From NCBI GenBank assembly GCA_027924585.1, contig BSBM01000036.1, positions 4,209,001-4,273,000 on the forward strand: a stretch of 64,000 nt of DNA. The letters are read 5' to 3'. The stretch comes from Larix kaempferi (lineage: Eukaryota; Streptophyta; Pinopsida; Pinales; Pinaceae). A program made the position numbers and the translations under genes. The notes beneath the pieces were generated by a model. That model was not told the DNA's origin. It ran no database searches and worked only from the letters and a program-made list of their open reading frames with translations. This document shows positions 36,115 through 48,109 of this stretch, piece after piece (the stretch's first letter is position 1; each line of letters begins with the position of its first letter).

Positions 36115-36328
36115 TCCCGTGGAGGGCAGAGCAAGTGGTAAATGAGGAAAATGATATGAGAAGTTGTAAATGGAAGGTCACGAGTTCAAATCCACCCAGC
36201 TTACATGTGCCCCATGATTGCAAGACATGTGGGTGCACCTAGGGGTATAGTGGTAGTGGATGGGAATCGACCCTGTGTCATGTGAGTACAAGCCCCGTCC
36301 CAATTGTCGATTCCCCTAGTAAAAAAAA
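36115..36328 (+). mobile_element. tRNA-derived SINE, second family member
   Basis: It shares gttgtaaatgga, cgagttcaaatcc (B box), gtgccccatg, gtgcacctaggggtatagtg and gtagtgg with the copy at 18652-18834, in the same order. The head has gcagagcaagtggtaaatg as a weak A box and the 3' end is an A-rich tail. It is flanked by ataacattatcatcca (36099-36114) and ataacattctcgtcca (36329-36344), a 16-bp target duplication with two mismatches. Confidence 0.88.
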
Positions 36329-36412
36329 ATAACATTCTCGTCCACTTTTAAGTGGCTTTGAGAATTAAAAAAAAATAACATTCTCGTCCACTTTTAAGTG
36401 GCTTTGAGAATT
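36321..36412. repeat. Perfect 46-bp tandem duplication of SINE tail and flank
   Basis: 36321-36366 and 36367-36412 appear identical: a nine-A run followed by taacattctcgtccactttt and aagtggctttgagaatt. The unit spans the SINE A-tail, the right target repeat and 22 bp of flank. Its inner CCACTTTTAAGTGG is also a 14-bp palindrome. Confidence 0.92.
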
Positions 36413-36499
36413 ATAATTGATAACGGTTATATTTTCATCTCAACATAGATTTTGGCATTTTTTTGAGGTTTGGTATTTTATCTAGTTAATCATCCAATT

Positions 36500-37601
36500 G
36501 TTGATTATGTACCTAGGAAAGTGTTCCCCTACTGATTTTGTGCCTAAGTCACTAAAAGGGGGAAAGTGGCATGACCCTTGCATTAATTACATGAGATGTA
36601 TAATTAATTTCACTTTAGAATCATAAAGTGACTTTTTTATTTATTTAAGTGAAAGTTGAATGAAAATAATTATTTATGCAGAGAAAAGGATTTAACCTTG
36701 TCCACTGATCTAAGATCACAAGATTCAATGTGGGGCCCTTGATCTTGTGACCATTCAGCTACCCTAGGTGAGAAAGAAAAAAGGAAAAGGGGCATGAGAA
36801 GAGGCATTCCTTCTTCCAATAGATTTGGATAGCAATTCAAGTTCTTGAGAGGAGAGGTCGAGCTAAAGGAGAGAGATAAAACCAAGGGCATGAATTCCTA
36901 GGCAACTCATACAACAATTAAACAACATGAAAATCGAGGTGAGAATGAGCAGCATGCTTCTCAATACTCTGGCACAATTTTTTAGGGAAGGTACAACATT
37001 TATGAGTAGTCCGTACAGTACAATCCTGTAGCAAAGGGGCACAAATTTCAAGGCTAAGAAAGGCACAAATTTTGAGGTAATTAAATGCTGAAGCATAGGC
37101 ACGAAAACTGAGGATAGAAGACCTTACTAAGCACGATTTTTTAGGAGGAAACTGTACAGTTGAAGACAGTCTGTATAGTACCTTCAACACACATTTTGAG
37201 GTAGTTTTGGCATAGAAATTGAGGTTGTTTTGGCATTGTCTTCAAGGATGGAAAGTGGTCTTTGTGGGTTGAGATAAGGAGTGTATACTTTGTATTCATA
37301 TTGTTGTACTTTTCATTGGAGAAGAAATAAAACTATACTCTATGTTTCACATGTTTTCCCCAATTGGGTTTTTTCCTGGGACATTCGCCAAAAACATTGA
37401 GTCTGAAATATTTTTATGTGTGTGGTTATTTATATTTTCTACTCATTAAATTGGTAAAATTCTCATAGTGTTTCAAGTTACATAATTTGGTTTATGAGTG
37501 AAATTCCATTTGCACCAGTCATGACGTGAATGCGGTTGGGAATTAAACTTTATATTATGAATTAAACTTGACACCGGCTTAGGAAACAGTGAATTTTCAC
37601 A
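36500..37601 (+). repeat. Probable 5' LTR/leader region of copia element A
   Basis: The bases tggtatacaaac at 37602 resemble a Met-type primer site and follow ...ttttcaca, a plausible LTR end. The left LTR end could not be fixed. Inside, two related segments (about 36968-37025 and 37130-37190) share cacgattttttagg- and agtcygtayagtac-like words. TATA-like boxes are present but not decisive. Confidence 0.4.
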
Positions 37602-37824
37602 TGGTATACAAACAAGGTTAAAGAGAAGGGAAGAATACACAAGGTGAGTTTTCAGACTTACAGTGAGAGACACTTATGTTCACCAGGAAGAGTTTTGGAC
37701 TCACAGTTTCAGTGAGATGGCTATTGGGTTGAGGTTGGAGGAAAGGTTAGACGGGGAAGTCGATTTCATTCCTTAGAAAGAAAGGATTATGTTGGTATTG
37801 AAATAGAATGAGTTGTAGAAAATA

Positions 37825-38175
37825 GTGAATAGAATGCAAGCTAATATTGTGGTAGTACCCGCTTCTACAGATACAACAGTATTGACAGCCTTCAACAAGA
37901 AGGACATCGAGGCTAAAAGAATTGTCCTTGATGCAATGAAATACCATGTCATCCCTCATGTGACTGGTAAGGATCATGCCTATGAGATGTGGGATGCCTT
38001 AACCCGGATGTACCATATTTCCAATGAAAATGGAAGATGGTCACTAAGAGAGAAGTTGAAAAGCATCAAAATGGACAAATCTAAAAATGTTACATCTTAC
38101 CTCACTAGGATCACACAAGTGAGAGATGAGATTGGAGTAGTTGGGGATGTTGTACTTGGTCATGAGCTAGTGTGA
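37825..38175 (+). pseudogene. Copia gag (UBN2-type) remnant
   Basis: The frame reads MNRMQANIVVVPASTDTTVL, then IVLDAMKYHVIPHV, AYEMWDALTRMYHISNENGR and SLREKLKSIKMDKSKNV with TSYLTRITQVRDEIG, the classic copia gag helices. It ends in a stop after HELV; the expected next part, LNGMAKPW, continues in the same frame beyond it. No zinc knuckle is found, as the following section is deleted. Confidence 0.85.
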
Positions 38176-38274
38176 ACAACCTTGAATGGCATGGCCAAGC
38201 CATGGGCTGTGTTTTTGGATGCCATTGTGGCTAGGGAGAACATACCTTCCTTCAAGAGAAAAAGTCAGAATAAG

Positions 38275-40225
38275 TCTTGCAGAGGATCCAAGAGTTCAAA
38301 TCTCTTGTGGAGAACCAAACAGGGAGGAGGATTCAAGTGTTGAGATCAGATAATGGGGGTGAGTATACCTCCAGTGCTTTCAATGAGTTTTGTGCACAGG
38401 AGGGAATCAAGATATAGTTGATGGTTCCGTACACCCTAAAGAAGAATGGGGTTGCAGAGAGAAAGAAGAGGGCCATTGTGAGCACAGGGAGAGTAATGCT
38501 TCATGATCAGAGTATTACTTTCTTTCTTTGGGTCGAGGCTTGTAGTACTGATGTATACATTTAAAACAGAAGCCCCCACATAACCTTGGAGTGCATGACT
38601 CCTAAGGATTCTTTTTCAAGGAAGAATCCTAAGGTGGGCCATTTTCGTATATTTGATTGTCTAACTTACTCTCATGTCCCTTCAGATAAGAGGAAAAAGT
38701 TGGATCCCATAGCAGTAAATGGTATTTTTGGGGGGTATGATGAGACTTCGAAGGAATTACGCATATATCTTCCCTCATAGAGGAAATTTGTTGTGAGGAG
38801 GGGGATGAGATTTAAGGAGGATCGGACCTTCAAGAAGTCTCGAGAGCCAATGTAGGGGGGGCAGCATTTTTCCACACCTTAGGTGAGCACACAACTTCTC
38901 TCTACTCATATTGTAGAGTCACATTTATGAGGGGTGGATCGTCCAATGGTTACAACTGCTTTAGGTTCAGGGACACCGTCCAAGTGTTCACCTGATACAG
39001 GTTCAGGTTATCATGTTAAATGTTCACCAATTCCAATTTCTTATTCAAATGGTTCACCGGTTACTGGTTCTCTAGCTACTAGTTCACAGGTTTATGGGTC
39101 ACCAACCATAGGTAGTGCTACTCCCGAGTCTCATTCCTCGGAGGATGATACACCGGTATGAGAGAATTTTTCAAGGAAGATGAAGCCCAAGTGGCTTAAG
39201 GACAACTTGAAAGAATCTAATCCATTTGGAGATCCTAAGAGACTTGTACGAGAGATTAGGATCCCAAATAGATATTCCATGGCCTTGGTGACTAGTCTTT
39301 GTGATTCGAAGCCTTCCATTTTTTAGGAGGCATCCCAGCATCAGGCGTGGAGATATTCCATGATGGAAGAGTACCATTCCATCATGAAGAATCATGTTTG
39401 GGAGATTGTACTGAGACCAGAGGGGAATTCAATTGTGACTTCTCAGTGGCTTTACAAGATGATACATGTTGTGGATGGAAATGTGTAGAAGTACAAAGCT
39501 CAGTTTTTGGTGTGGGGTTCTCACAGGTACAGGGAGTATATTATGACGAGACCTTTGCACCGGTTTCTCGTTACACTTCAATTAGAATAGTGATCTCCAT
39601 TGCAGTGGATATGTGTTGGAAAATAAACCATATGGATGTGAAGACATCATTTCTCAATGGGCTTATATGAGAGGAGGTGTATGTTGATAAATCACAGGGC
39701 TTTGAGATTCATGGGAGAGAGACTCATGTTTGTAAGCTGAAGAAAGACTTGTATGGAATTAAGCAAGCTCCTAGAGCTTGGTACTCTAGGAAAGATTCTT
39801 ACTTTTTGTAGATGGGATTTCATAAGAGTGAGGTAGATCTGAACCTTTACTACATTGTGGTTTGTGATGATATGCTCATTCTTCTTCTCTATGTGGATGA
39901 CTTTTTCATTATAGGTGAGGAGAGGCTCATTGCAGAGTGCAAGCGATATCCTGATTCAAAAACATGAGATGAAATACATTGGGTTGATGCACTATTTTCT
40001 AGTGTTGGAGGTTTGGAAATAACCTAGACATATTTCCCTAGGGAGGGGAAAGTATGCGGTTGATATTATGAGGAGATTTAGGATGGGGGATTGCAGGTCG
40101 ATGGCCACACTGATGATCACCAACTAGAAGAAGCTTCATGGTTTTGAGGGAGAGTTGGTGGATCTGACTTTGTATCATCAGCTCATTGGCTCGTTGATGT
40201 ATTTGGTCAACACCAGTCCTCACTA
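38275..40225 (+). pseudogene. Copia pol remnant: integrase, RT, start of RNase H
   Basis: Integrase core blocks are RIQVLRSDNGGEYTSSAFNE and NGVAERKKRAIV, then KVGHFRIFDCLTYSHVPSDK and NGIFGGYDETSKE. RT shows QWLYKMIHVVDGN, YYDETFAPVSRYTSIRI, INHMDVKTSFLNG, CKLKKDLYGIKQAPRAWYSR and the active site LLYVDDFFIIGEE, with YVDD kept. RNase H starts at LYHQLIGSLMYLVN. The linker between integrase and RT is Ser/Thr/Gly-rich with repeated GS-P units (39010-39110). Many stops, often TAG. Confidence 0.92.
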
Positions 40226-40460
40226 AATCAAGATAAATGATGGTTCTGATGCAGGTGTACTTGGTGACTAAAGAAAAGGTATCATCATAATCTACTCCAT
40301 CTTTCTGGGGGAACCTCCTCTCCATGAACCTCACTTTGAACTTGTTGATGATGTTTTCTACTACATGATTGATCTTTTAGATCCATTTGGAAGTCACCAC
40401 TGACTTCCCTTCAAGTCTTGGTGCAAAATACCAACATCATTCTCCATGATGGATTGATAT
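40226..40460 (-). pseudogene. Copia RT N-terminal remnant
   Basis: The minus strand reads MEEYQSIMENDV, a frameshifted KWIYKI-like part, then RFMERRFPQKDGVDYDDTFS and KYTCIRTIIYLDL, the first RT blocks. Homology ends near 40230 at the joint with element A. Element A has the same MEEYxSIM motif, so the two belong to related families. Confidence 0.85.
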
Positions 40461-41165
40461 TCTTCCATCGTATCATCTTTCCATATATGTTGGTTTTATA
40501 CTTCCTCATAATAGGAGGACTCAGAATCAATGATGTTACTCATCAATGCCATGTAACTAGAGAATATTCAAGCCTTTTGCTTTCCCTGAAGCAACTTTTG
40601 GGAGATACATGCCTTTATGCATCCTACAATGTGTTCTGAATCCAAATTGGCCTCTTCCTGGTCACTACAATATCTTTATGTGGTTCCACAGTTTTTGCTA
40701 GTTCTATAGTCTCCTCCCGATAATATGAGGAGTTATTAACTGGAGTAGAGGGATTTGTACCCTTGTATTTTGGAGCCTCCTTCTTCTCACCATTAATTTC
40801 CATGTGAGATTCTCTGGACCTCCTGAAGGCTATCTCCTCATCAAGGTAACATATCGACTAAATTCTATATGTCGTTTCCCTTATATGTATATTATGTAGG
40901 CCATTGAGGTTTTGTTGTATCCCACAAAGGTACCCTTATTTCTATAAGGTTCTAGCTGTTTCCTCTTCTCTTTTGGTACATGAATGTATACAGGGAAACG
41001 AAAGATCCTCAAGTGGCTAAATTCTGGCTTCACTCCTGTGAATTCCTCTTTAGGAGTCTTGTCTGAGCCTTGAATTCTTCCCCGTCATTTTTTCTATCTA
41101 AGCCTTGAATTCTTGAAACTTGCTGAAAACGTCATATTTGATCTTCATGAAGTAGATCTTCGTCT

Positions 41166-41378
41166 TTAAGATAAATAGCCAATGAATGTCACATAATACA
41201 TAAATTCACCGAAGGATGAAACAGTCATTGGTCCACATACATCTGAATGTACTAGATCCAGTATCCCTTTGGATCTACTTTCACTGTTTGGAAAATATCC
41301 CTTGGCATTCTTTCCAAGTGTACAACCTTTGCAAACCCCATCATTCTCTGTCTGGAGATCTGGAATACCTATAACCAT
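41166..41378 (-). pseudogene. Copia integrase N-terminal remnant
   Basis: The frame reads ENDGVCKGCTLGKNAKGYF (CxxC of the zinc domain) and GILDLVHSDVCGPMTVSSFG, with the first catalytic Asp in HSD. A later frame at about 41040-40890 gives FSHLRIFRFPVYIHVPKEKR, NKGTFVGYNKTS, the C-terminal block. Broken by frameshifts. Confidence 0.87.
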
Positions 41379-41600
41379 ATTTCATAATTTCAGAAAGGCT
41401 TTGTAATGTAGATGAGAAAATATTCGATGCCATAACTCACATAAACTGATGTTGTGATGCACTAGTTCCTAAGCTGGTAATCCTGATAGTCTATATAATC
41501 CTCCCTCTTGAACACCAATCTCTTTTGTTGAGTCTATGTTTAATCATTTAAGCCATACAATCACTTTGTCATCTACATAAAAAACTTTGAACCCTTTATC

Positions 41601-41831
41601 TTATAAGGATGATATGGAGAGGAGATTCTTCTTCAATCCTAGTACAAGAAATACATCTTTCATATGTAGAGAATCTCCATATTCTAGTTGAAATGAGGTT
41701 GATCCAACTCCTTTAATTGCATACTTGGAATTGTCTCCAAGCTCTACTTGTAGTGATGAGTTCCTTTCTGTCAAATATTGAAGAGAGTCTTTGTAACGTT
41801 TCATGTGTCTACAGGAACCACTATCTACCAA
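41601..41831 (-). pseudogene. Copia protease region remnant
   Basis: The frame begins MVDSGSCRHMKRYKDSLQYL and ends KDVFLVLGLKKNLLSISSL, the copia retropepsin from its D-S-G active site to the LLSIS block. The Ala after DSG is Ser. It lies upstream of the integrase fragment. Confidence 0.85.
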
Positions 41832-42298
41832 CCAAGTCTCACTATTATTTGTAACAGTGCATGTAAGAGCTAAAACAAAAGAATATTCCTTTTAAATTTA
41901 TTTCGTTCTGTGACTAGTCACCATCTTGATAAAGGCTGAAATATGCTTCAGAAACCCTAGCAGGAGCTAGGTCAAAACTAAGTTTTGACAAAGCTAATTT
42001 TTTTCCTCCACGGATAGATGCACCCTCCTAGGGAGACATCCAAATCACTATGTTTTAGTCAAAGATGTGGCCAGAAGAATTCAAAACTGGAAGCCCTAGT
42101 TCCCTGGTTCCAGTATAAATTAGGTCAAAATTGAAACTCTACAAAACTGAGATATGTTCCACAGATAAGTGCACACTCCTGAGCTGAGTTCCAAAGTGTT
42201 ATCTTCAATTTTAATCTATGGAGAGAAGTTTCCAAACATGGAATCCCTAGTTGTTATATTAGGGAAAAAATAGACTCGGCCAACGGATTATATTCAGC

Positions 42299-42312
42299 AC
42301 TGCTCTAATACC
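42299..42312 (-). promoter_or_regulatory. Primer-binding site of copia element B
   Basis: Minus strand ...ttcaaca then TGGTATTAGAGCAG: one change from the usual TGGTATCAGAGC in the first twelve bases, directly next to the LTR. Confidence 0.88.
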
Positions 42313-42851
42313 ATGTTGAATTTTTAACATAGAAGTATAATTTTCATCTTTTTCAAATTTATTTCATAATTCATTTCATCCCACAATTATGCGAGAGAAT
42401 AGGAACCCGGAATATTTTTTCTTGCCTTTGTTGGGCTTTCCTAGGAGGTCTGCACAAGTGGCGAGAGAAGAACGTGTGATGAGTGAGTGTGAAAATAGTG
42501 TGAGAAGACTTTATTTATATTCTTTTGTTTACTAGAACTTTCCTCAATTGGGTTTGACTTGTCTTTTCTCCACTGGGGCCAACTTGTGATTTTTCTCTCC
42601 ATCTATTATTTATCTTCAAACTAGCTTGTCTTCTTGTCTTCATTTTTTTTTGGAACTTTTTCAATGCTATTTAGGAATTATTCAATGGTTTGTAATGAAT
42701 TCTTGGATATTTCTTCATCATATAAAATATATCCTCATTGATGTCCATCTCCTCACGTGGAGATAAAATTCACACATAGATCTTTAATGTTCATTTGACC
42801 ATACTCTAAGAAGTCCCAAACGCTCCTTAGAGCCAATGTAAAATGAAACAA
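42313..42851 (-). repeat. 5' LTR of copia element B
   Basis: On the minus strand it would start tgtttcattttacattgg (42851) and end ttaaaaattcaaca (42313), TG...CA, about 539 bp. A TATA-like aatataaataaag lies near 42512. The inner border is set by the primer site; the outer one is less certain because there is no second LTR to compare. Confidence 0.72.
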
Positions 42852-43930
42852 TATATTAGACTTTGTGTATTCACAAGGGGATGAAATACCATATATTAAT
42901 ACAATTCAACTCACTCTAATTAGAATATATCACTCCCATTACTGAGCACTATATTACGGAGTGATTCATGTGACCACTAGCCCCAATCATACTCAGCCAT
43001 CTCACATAACTAAGTGAGGCTAAGCATCTTGAGCCTTATATGCATATAGCCATATCACGTGACTAATAAAGGCTAACTTAGGGCCATCCTCCACTAAACA
43101 TTACCACCTCACTTAGCCTTGTTGATGCCTCGAATACCGCTGCATCAATCAGCAAGGAATTCTCCCCGGTAATCAATCCCAACTAAATCACTCACCGTTT
43201 GGTGTGGGGAATCTATCCGGTTAACGGTTCCGGCTACCGTGGGTTTTAAAGATTTGCTTGTTTTACCAGTTGCAGCCCGATCCACCGGTTATATATTTTG
43301 TGTTTAAAATGATAGGCAAGTTCCCTATATTAAATGCATGCAGGAAAGAAAAATCTATGCTAATCTGATTTAATCTAAATTACCTATCCTTATAAGGAGC
43401 AGATTTAAAGAATGGGCAATAAACTGAAAAAATACACCAAATAATTCCACAGATAGCTGTTAAATTGAAAGGAGCATTTACAACAGAAATAAAGATCATC
43501 CAAGATAGCTCAGGTTAATATAAGCATTCAATTACCCATTTAACACATAAATTTTGCAAAAGAACATGAAACCATTCATAGCAAAGAATTAATTCATAAG
43601 AGCCAGGAAAGATCTCACAGGAAATGTATGAAAAGTGCAGAAATAGTTCAGCATTTAATCAACAAGACTCCATGCAAAAAGTTGTGCCAGCTTCCACAGG
43701 CCAAATCGATTTCCCTATTCATGTAGCAGAAATAGTTCATTTACAAGACAAAAAAAACTTTCACCTGCCAAAAGTCCTCATACTCTCCTTCTAATCAGCT
43801 ATATATAGATTTACAAGATGTGTCCAGAGTTGCCACCTATACCCTAACCGTTTATATTCCTCTAATTTGTCTTGTAGTGTTGAATATTACATAAGAGAAA
43901 TATCTCAAATATTTTGCAACAACGGGAATT
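42852..43930. other. No gene seen
   Basis: 43080-43270 is GC-richer and holds ccggttaacggttccggcta and nearby ccaccggtt words but no recognisable gene. The rest is AT-rich. It may be leader or LTR of the element whose long frame ends at 43936. Confidence 0.4.
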
Positions 43931-43935
43931 AAAAA

Positions 43936-46900
43936 TTACAAGTCATTTAATATTCCAAAGGTATATACAAAAAATAAACGTTCATGAGGCACGCTGGCGG
44001 ATGCAACGTATCCCTGAGCCGGCTCCTTTGGTGATTGAGGCGCTTCTGGGATCGTTGTGGTTTCTTCTTGCACTACTGCAGTGGCTAGGCCACTCTCTGA
44101 TGTGGTAGCTTGGCTGGCTGCCAATGCCTTTTCCACCTCTGCTATATCAATTCCCCAGTGATTTGTGTCCCTTACAATATTTGTTCCAACCAGGGGACTC
44201 ATGAATCTGAGGGATATTTCTTGCTTGGCCAGCTCTTTTGCCGAGACGGTTATTTCAGCCATAGTGACCCGAAGGCTTTCTTCTAGGCTGTGTTGATGAA
44301 CAGCAGCTTGGTTGATCAATTGGTGTATATCTTCTGCTATTAAGATGTCCATATTTTGCACATATTCACTTTCTGCCTGGAGTTCTATACTTAGATTAGC
44401 TAAATACTATGCTTTATCGAGGAAATCTTCTATCCTTTGGGACATGGCTATTCGGCAGCTCTCCTATGTGGTCCGGATTTGAGAGTACACAGTCTTGCAC
44501 TGCTCATAAGTGGTTGAGGTTACGGTGGCCAACTTTACTCCACAATCTTTAGAATACTCTAGGGTGCGTATATCTTCCTTGTATTCAACAACAAACTTAA
44601 GGGGAAGGGTTGCTGGGAACTCTGACTTCCCTTCTCTCCATTCGATGTGCTTTTTAATCTCCCCACTGATCCGTGCATGCTTCCTCCTGATCCTGGTGGC
44701 TTCAACATTAATTCCCTTGATTTTGGTCATGACTGCTTTTATTCTGTATACTTCCTCTGCTATGAGTTCTCGGAATCCATAGGTCTCTCTTAGTATTCCA
44801 CAAGCCTGCTCATGGAAGGGGCTGATGTCTCCCATTTTGTTGTTTTCCAACTCCAATCATTGCGCCAACGATTCATTTTCTCCTTGCAACTTCTCAATGT
44901 GCTCCTTCAGGTCATCAACCTCTTGAAGGTTGTCAAATCTATCCAATTCAAGCTTCAAATTCTTACCTTTAAGTTCTGCATTTTCTGCTTCTAATATTCT
45001 TATTTGTATTGCCAGAGCTCTCCTATCAACCTCCAATTGTTGGAGTGCTTTATTTAATTCTTCCTTTTGAGATGTGAGAGCATTATTCTTCTCGATCATC
45101 AGATTTGTGTAGTTCTTCTCTTTGACTAAAGCTTCCTGAAGTTGTTGCGCCTTCTCCTTTTCTTCATCCAACCTATCTCCCAGTATGTTAACATTGTCTA
45201 CGGTTGTTGTAACCGTGGCTACGGAGATGGATGCTAGGAGCCTAGCAGCCTCTTCTGTGTTCGGCATGACCGTGGTTTCCTGTGTGGTGATGATGTCTGG
45301 CCAAAAATTCCTTTTCAATTTGGAGCCTGTCTCTTTGAAAATGGTCTTTCTTTTCTTGTTGTAAGCAAAGTTCTGCCAATTAGAAACTGTGCTGCCTTTA
45401 TAAGGTGTAAAAGGGACAATAGGTAGATCTCTTATGGGGGAACCCATGTCTAAGTTTTGCAGGTCTAGGATTTTGGGATCAATATCCTCTTGGGATTTCT
45501 TTTCTTCTTCTTCTTTCCTCCGTGCCTCTTCCTCTTGATCCTTCCTTCTTTTGTCATCTTCTTCTTGCTTAGCATTAGTTTCCATCCTAATTCTTTCTTC
45601 CTCTTCTTCTCTCTTCTTTGCCTCGGATTTGGCTGCTTGGATTCTCAAATTTTCTTCTTCTCTACGTTTATCTTCTTGGATTTTCTTTGCTTGTTCCAAG
45701 AGCCTTAATTCTTATTCCAAGAAAGCCTTGGAGCTCGAGCTGGCCCCTCCTTTTCCCACCTGACAAATCTGTAGCTCAGCCATATTGTTGATCCTCCTAT
45801 ATGGTTCCTCCTATGGATCATAAAAGTTAGCATATTCACAGGGAGTGGAGATTTCTTTGCAATGCTGTGCAATTTTACCCTGTCGATCATTCCTGTGAAA
45901 AATCCTCTCTCCGAAATGAAATTTCCTCAATTCTGCAACAAACTCTTTCACAGTTGCAATTCCTGAAAACTTGTAGGACCCAACATAAAAGGGTAAGGGG
46001 GGAAAAGTGGCTTTCTTGGACTTATACAAGGTGTTACTCATCCCATCAATGAATACTTGCCTTACCATTTCCTTGTGGACTATGTAATCTGTAGCATACC
46101 TTGGGAGAATATATGGGGCTTTGGAACCTCCGTACATTCTTATGTAGGTACCTTCTGGAGAGAAATAGAAATTGCCATACTTTTCCAAGGCTTCCATGGC
46201 GTTTTCTGATAAATAATTGGGTTCTTCATTAAATATCAAGTGATAAAGGGGCATTATGAACTCCTCACAAATGAGCTTGTAATCCCTCTTGTAATTCTGA
46301 TCCTAAAAGATATTGTAGGCTATGAACACGGAGCCTTCTGCTGAGTTCCACATGCATCCCAACTTGGGGAAGGGAAATTTTGCCACGTTACAATCTATGA
46401 GGTAGGAAGCCATATAGAATTCTTCCTTTCTTTCTACTAGCCCTTATTTAGCCACTGTTATTGCTGATGACAGGCTGTCTAAAAGAATATCAGCCCAATT
46501 GAATATCGTCCCTTTGAAAGCAACATAATGGATGATAGGGACCCACTGTAGCATAAACATCATCCCGTCAGGCCTCCCGAAGATTCTGCTTAGCATGAGA
46601 GCGATCAGTCTGAAGGGAGGCCTCAGATTCTGGACTTCGTATTCTTCACTGTCTTTTCTTCTGAATCGCTTGCCTGAAATTAAAAACCTTCTTGCCATGT
46701 CTAGATTATCCATATGGATTTCTTCCAACCATGCATCGTCAAGACGCTGTTGTGCTTTGGGTAGTTTGTAAGCTGTTGAGATATAAGACGGGTGAAATGA
46801 TGCAAAGGCCTTTCCCATGCTATCTACTATGACTCTAGTTTCGGTGTTGGCATGCTGCAGCACCCATCCGATTACCTCTGAGCATGGGAAGAGTTCTGGA

Positions 46901-47121
46901 CGTGTGGCCGCTTTGGATATACAGGAGTTCCGGATATTTTGATATAAGCATTCTTCTTCAAGGAGAGCTTCAGGAAAGTCCTAATCTCTTATCATGCGGT
47001 AGACATCACCCCAGTTTACTTCCGGAGGCACGTTTGTAGTGCATTTGGTGTCTTGGAATGTTGTCTCCACTCTAGTGCTTTCATCGACTGCTTTCATTCT
47101 CCTCCTGCCACCTTTAGCCAT
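43936..47121 (-). pseudogene. Long frame-intact ORF with eight internal stops, coiled-coil, unknown family
   Basis: From the ATG at 47121 (MAKGGRRRMKAVDESTRVE) one frame continues for 1,061 codons to 43936, broken only by stops at 46981 (TAG), 46444 (TAA), 46303 (TAG), 45811 (TAG), 45712 (TAA), 44857 (TGA), 44464 (TAG) and 44407 (TAG). No frameshift is needed. The first third is globular, with FHPSYISTAYKLPKAQQRL and FKGTIFNWADILLDSLSSAI, an arrangement reminiscent of plant 'putative transposon protein' or gag-like ORFs of gypsy elements. The middle is a highly charged Glu/Lys/Arg coiled coil (45699-45480, 45150-44860). The C-terminus is Ser/Thr/Pro-rich. No catalytic motif or zinc knuckle is visible. 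It may be an extra ORF or gag of a gypsy element; I cannot name it. Confidence 0.75.
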
Positions 47122-48100
47122 TATGGGAATCCTGTTCAACAGTTAATGTGAATAAGCATGCATGACATAATGTTGACAACCCAAACTAATGTCCATTAGA
47201 TGATTTCTTCATTTCAACCAAAACTCCTGAACATGTTTCCTTCACATATCAATTTAAAAACTTGTGAAAGCTTTAATTAAGCCATCCTAGCGGTTGCTGT
47301 GGTGATTAGGAATTATGACGGCCAATTGATAAAGGTTGGTCCAGGTGCTTAAGTTCTTGGAAACAAAACACTGACCAGTGCGTGAGTGGGGAAGATGCCA
47401 AATTATAATAGCAGAGACGCCCATGATTAGGTGCGAAACCAAAAGGAAGAAAAGGTCAAGCAGGTGACGAATAGATGCACCATTTTAAACTGTGGGAGCC
47501 TTGGGGCCCTTTACGTCTATGCTTAAGGTTTCTTAACAAACATCTCTTAGGTTTGGGGTAATATGTCTTCCGCGATCATGAAGAACAAGCTCCATACTAA
47601 TGACAGAAAGAGAGCTACTGTAGTAACGGAATGGCCTTGCGTAGAAAAAATGGCCCTAGACATGACCATGATTACGAAGACAAGACTAGGCAGCATGATA
47701 CTTTGCGTCAGGTGCACAAAGGGTCGACAATGGGTGTAATTGTTTTGGGAAAACGTCATGGCTTAGAAAAGGACAAAAATGAAACGATGAAACATCATTT
47801 TAAGTAGGCACATACATCCTACAAATCCTGCGAATGTACCTACTTGGAAACGAATGGCGTGGTGCTAACGATTGTCGAAGGACCTGTGACTTCGTGTCTT
47901 CAAACGATAATGGACGCTTCGTAGCTCAAACGGGACGGAGAAACAGTCCAGGTGATGAAAATACAATGACTTGCCAATGTGGTTTCACCCCCATATATTC
48001 GAATTGGTACGTACGAAACCTTAATGCGGTGGTTGCATGTCATTAAACGGGTTTTAAGTTTGCATACAGCTGAGTCAAATCGAAACTTTTTTCAAATAAA
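47122..48100. other. No recognised gene; possible element leader
   Basis: Less AT-rich than average. Short frames on both strands match nothing. It lies upstream of the long minus-strand ORF and downstream of the gypsy integrase end, so it may be LTR or leader sequence. Confidence 0.35.
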
Positions 48101-48109
48101 TGTGACCGT

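Larger units (their letters stand above)
37602..40225 (+). mobile_element. Ty1/copia element A, decayed
   Basis: Gag (37825-38175), integrase (about 38275-38780), reverse transcriptase (about 39330-39960) and start of RNase H (to 40225) occur in copia order on the plus strand. The protease and integrase N-terminus are deleted between gag and 38275. Homology stops at NTSPH in RNase H, exactly where an oppositely oriented copia element begins. Confidence 0.9.
40226..42312 (-). mobile_element. Ty1/copia element B, internal region, reversed
   Basis: On the minus strand from the LTR at 42313: primer site TGGTATTAGAGC, protease-like DSGSCRHM (41831-41601), integrase zinc region and core (41378-41166), integrase C-part (about 41040-40890) and RT start (about 40460-40230). 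It ends within RT at the junction with element A. Gag is not recognisable between 41880 and 42300. Confidence 0.88.
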
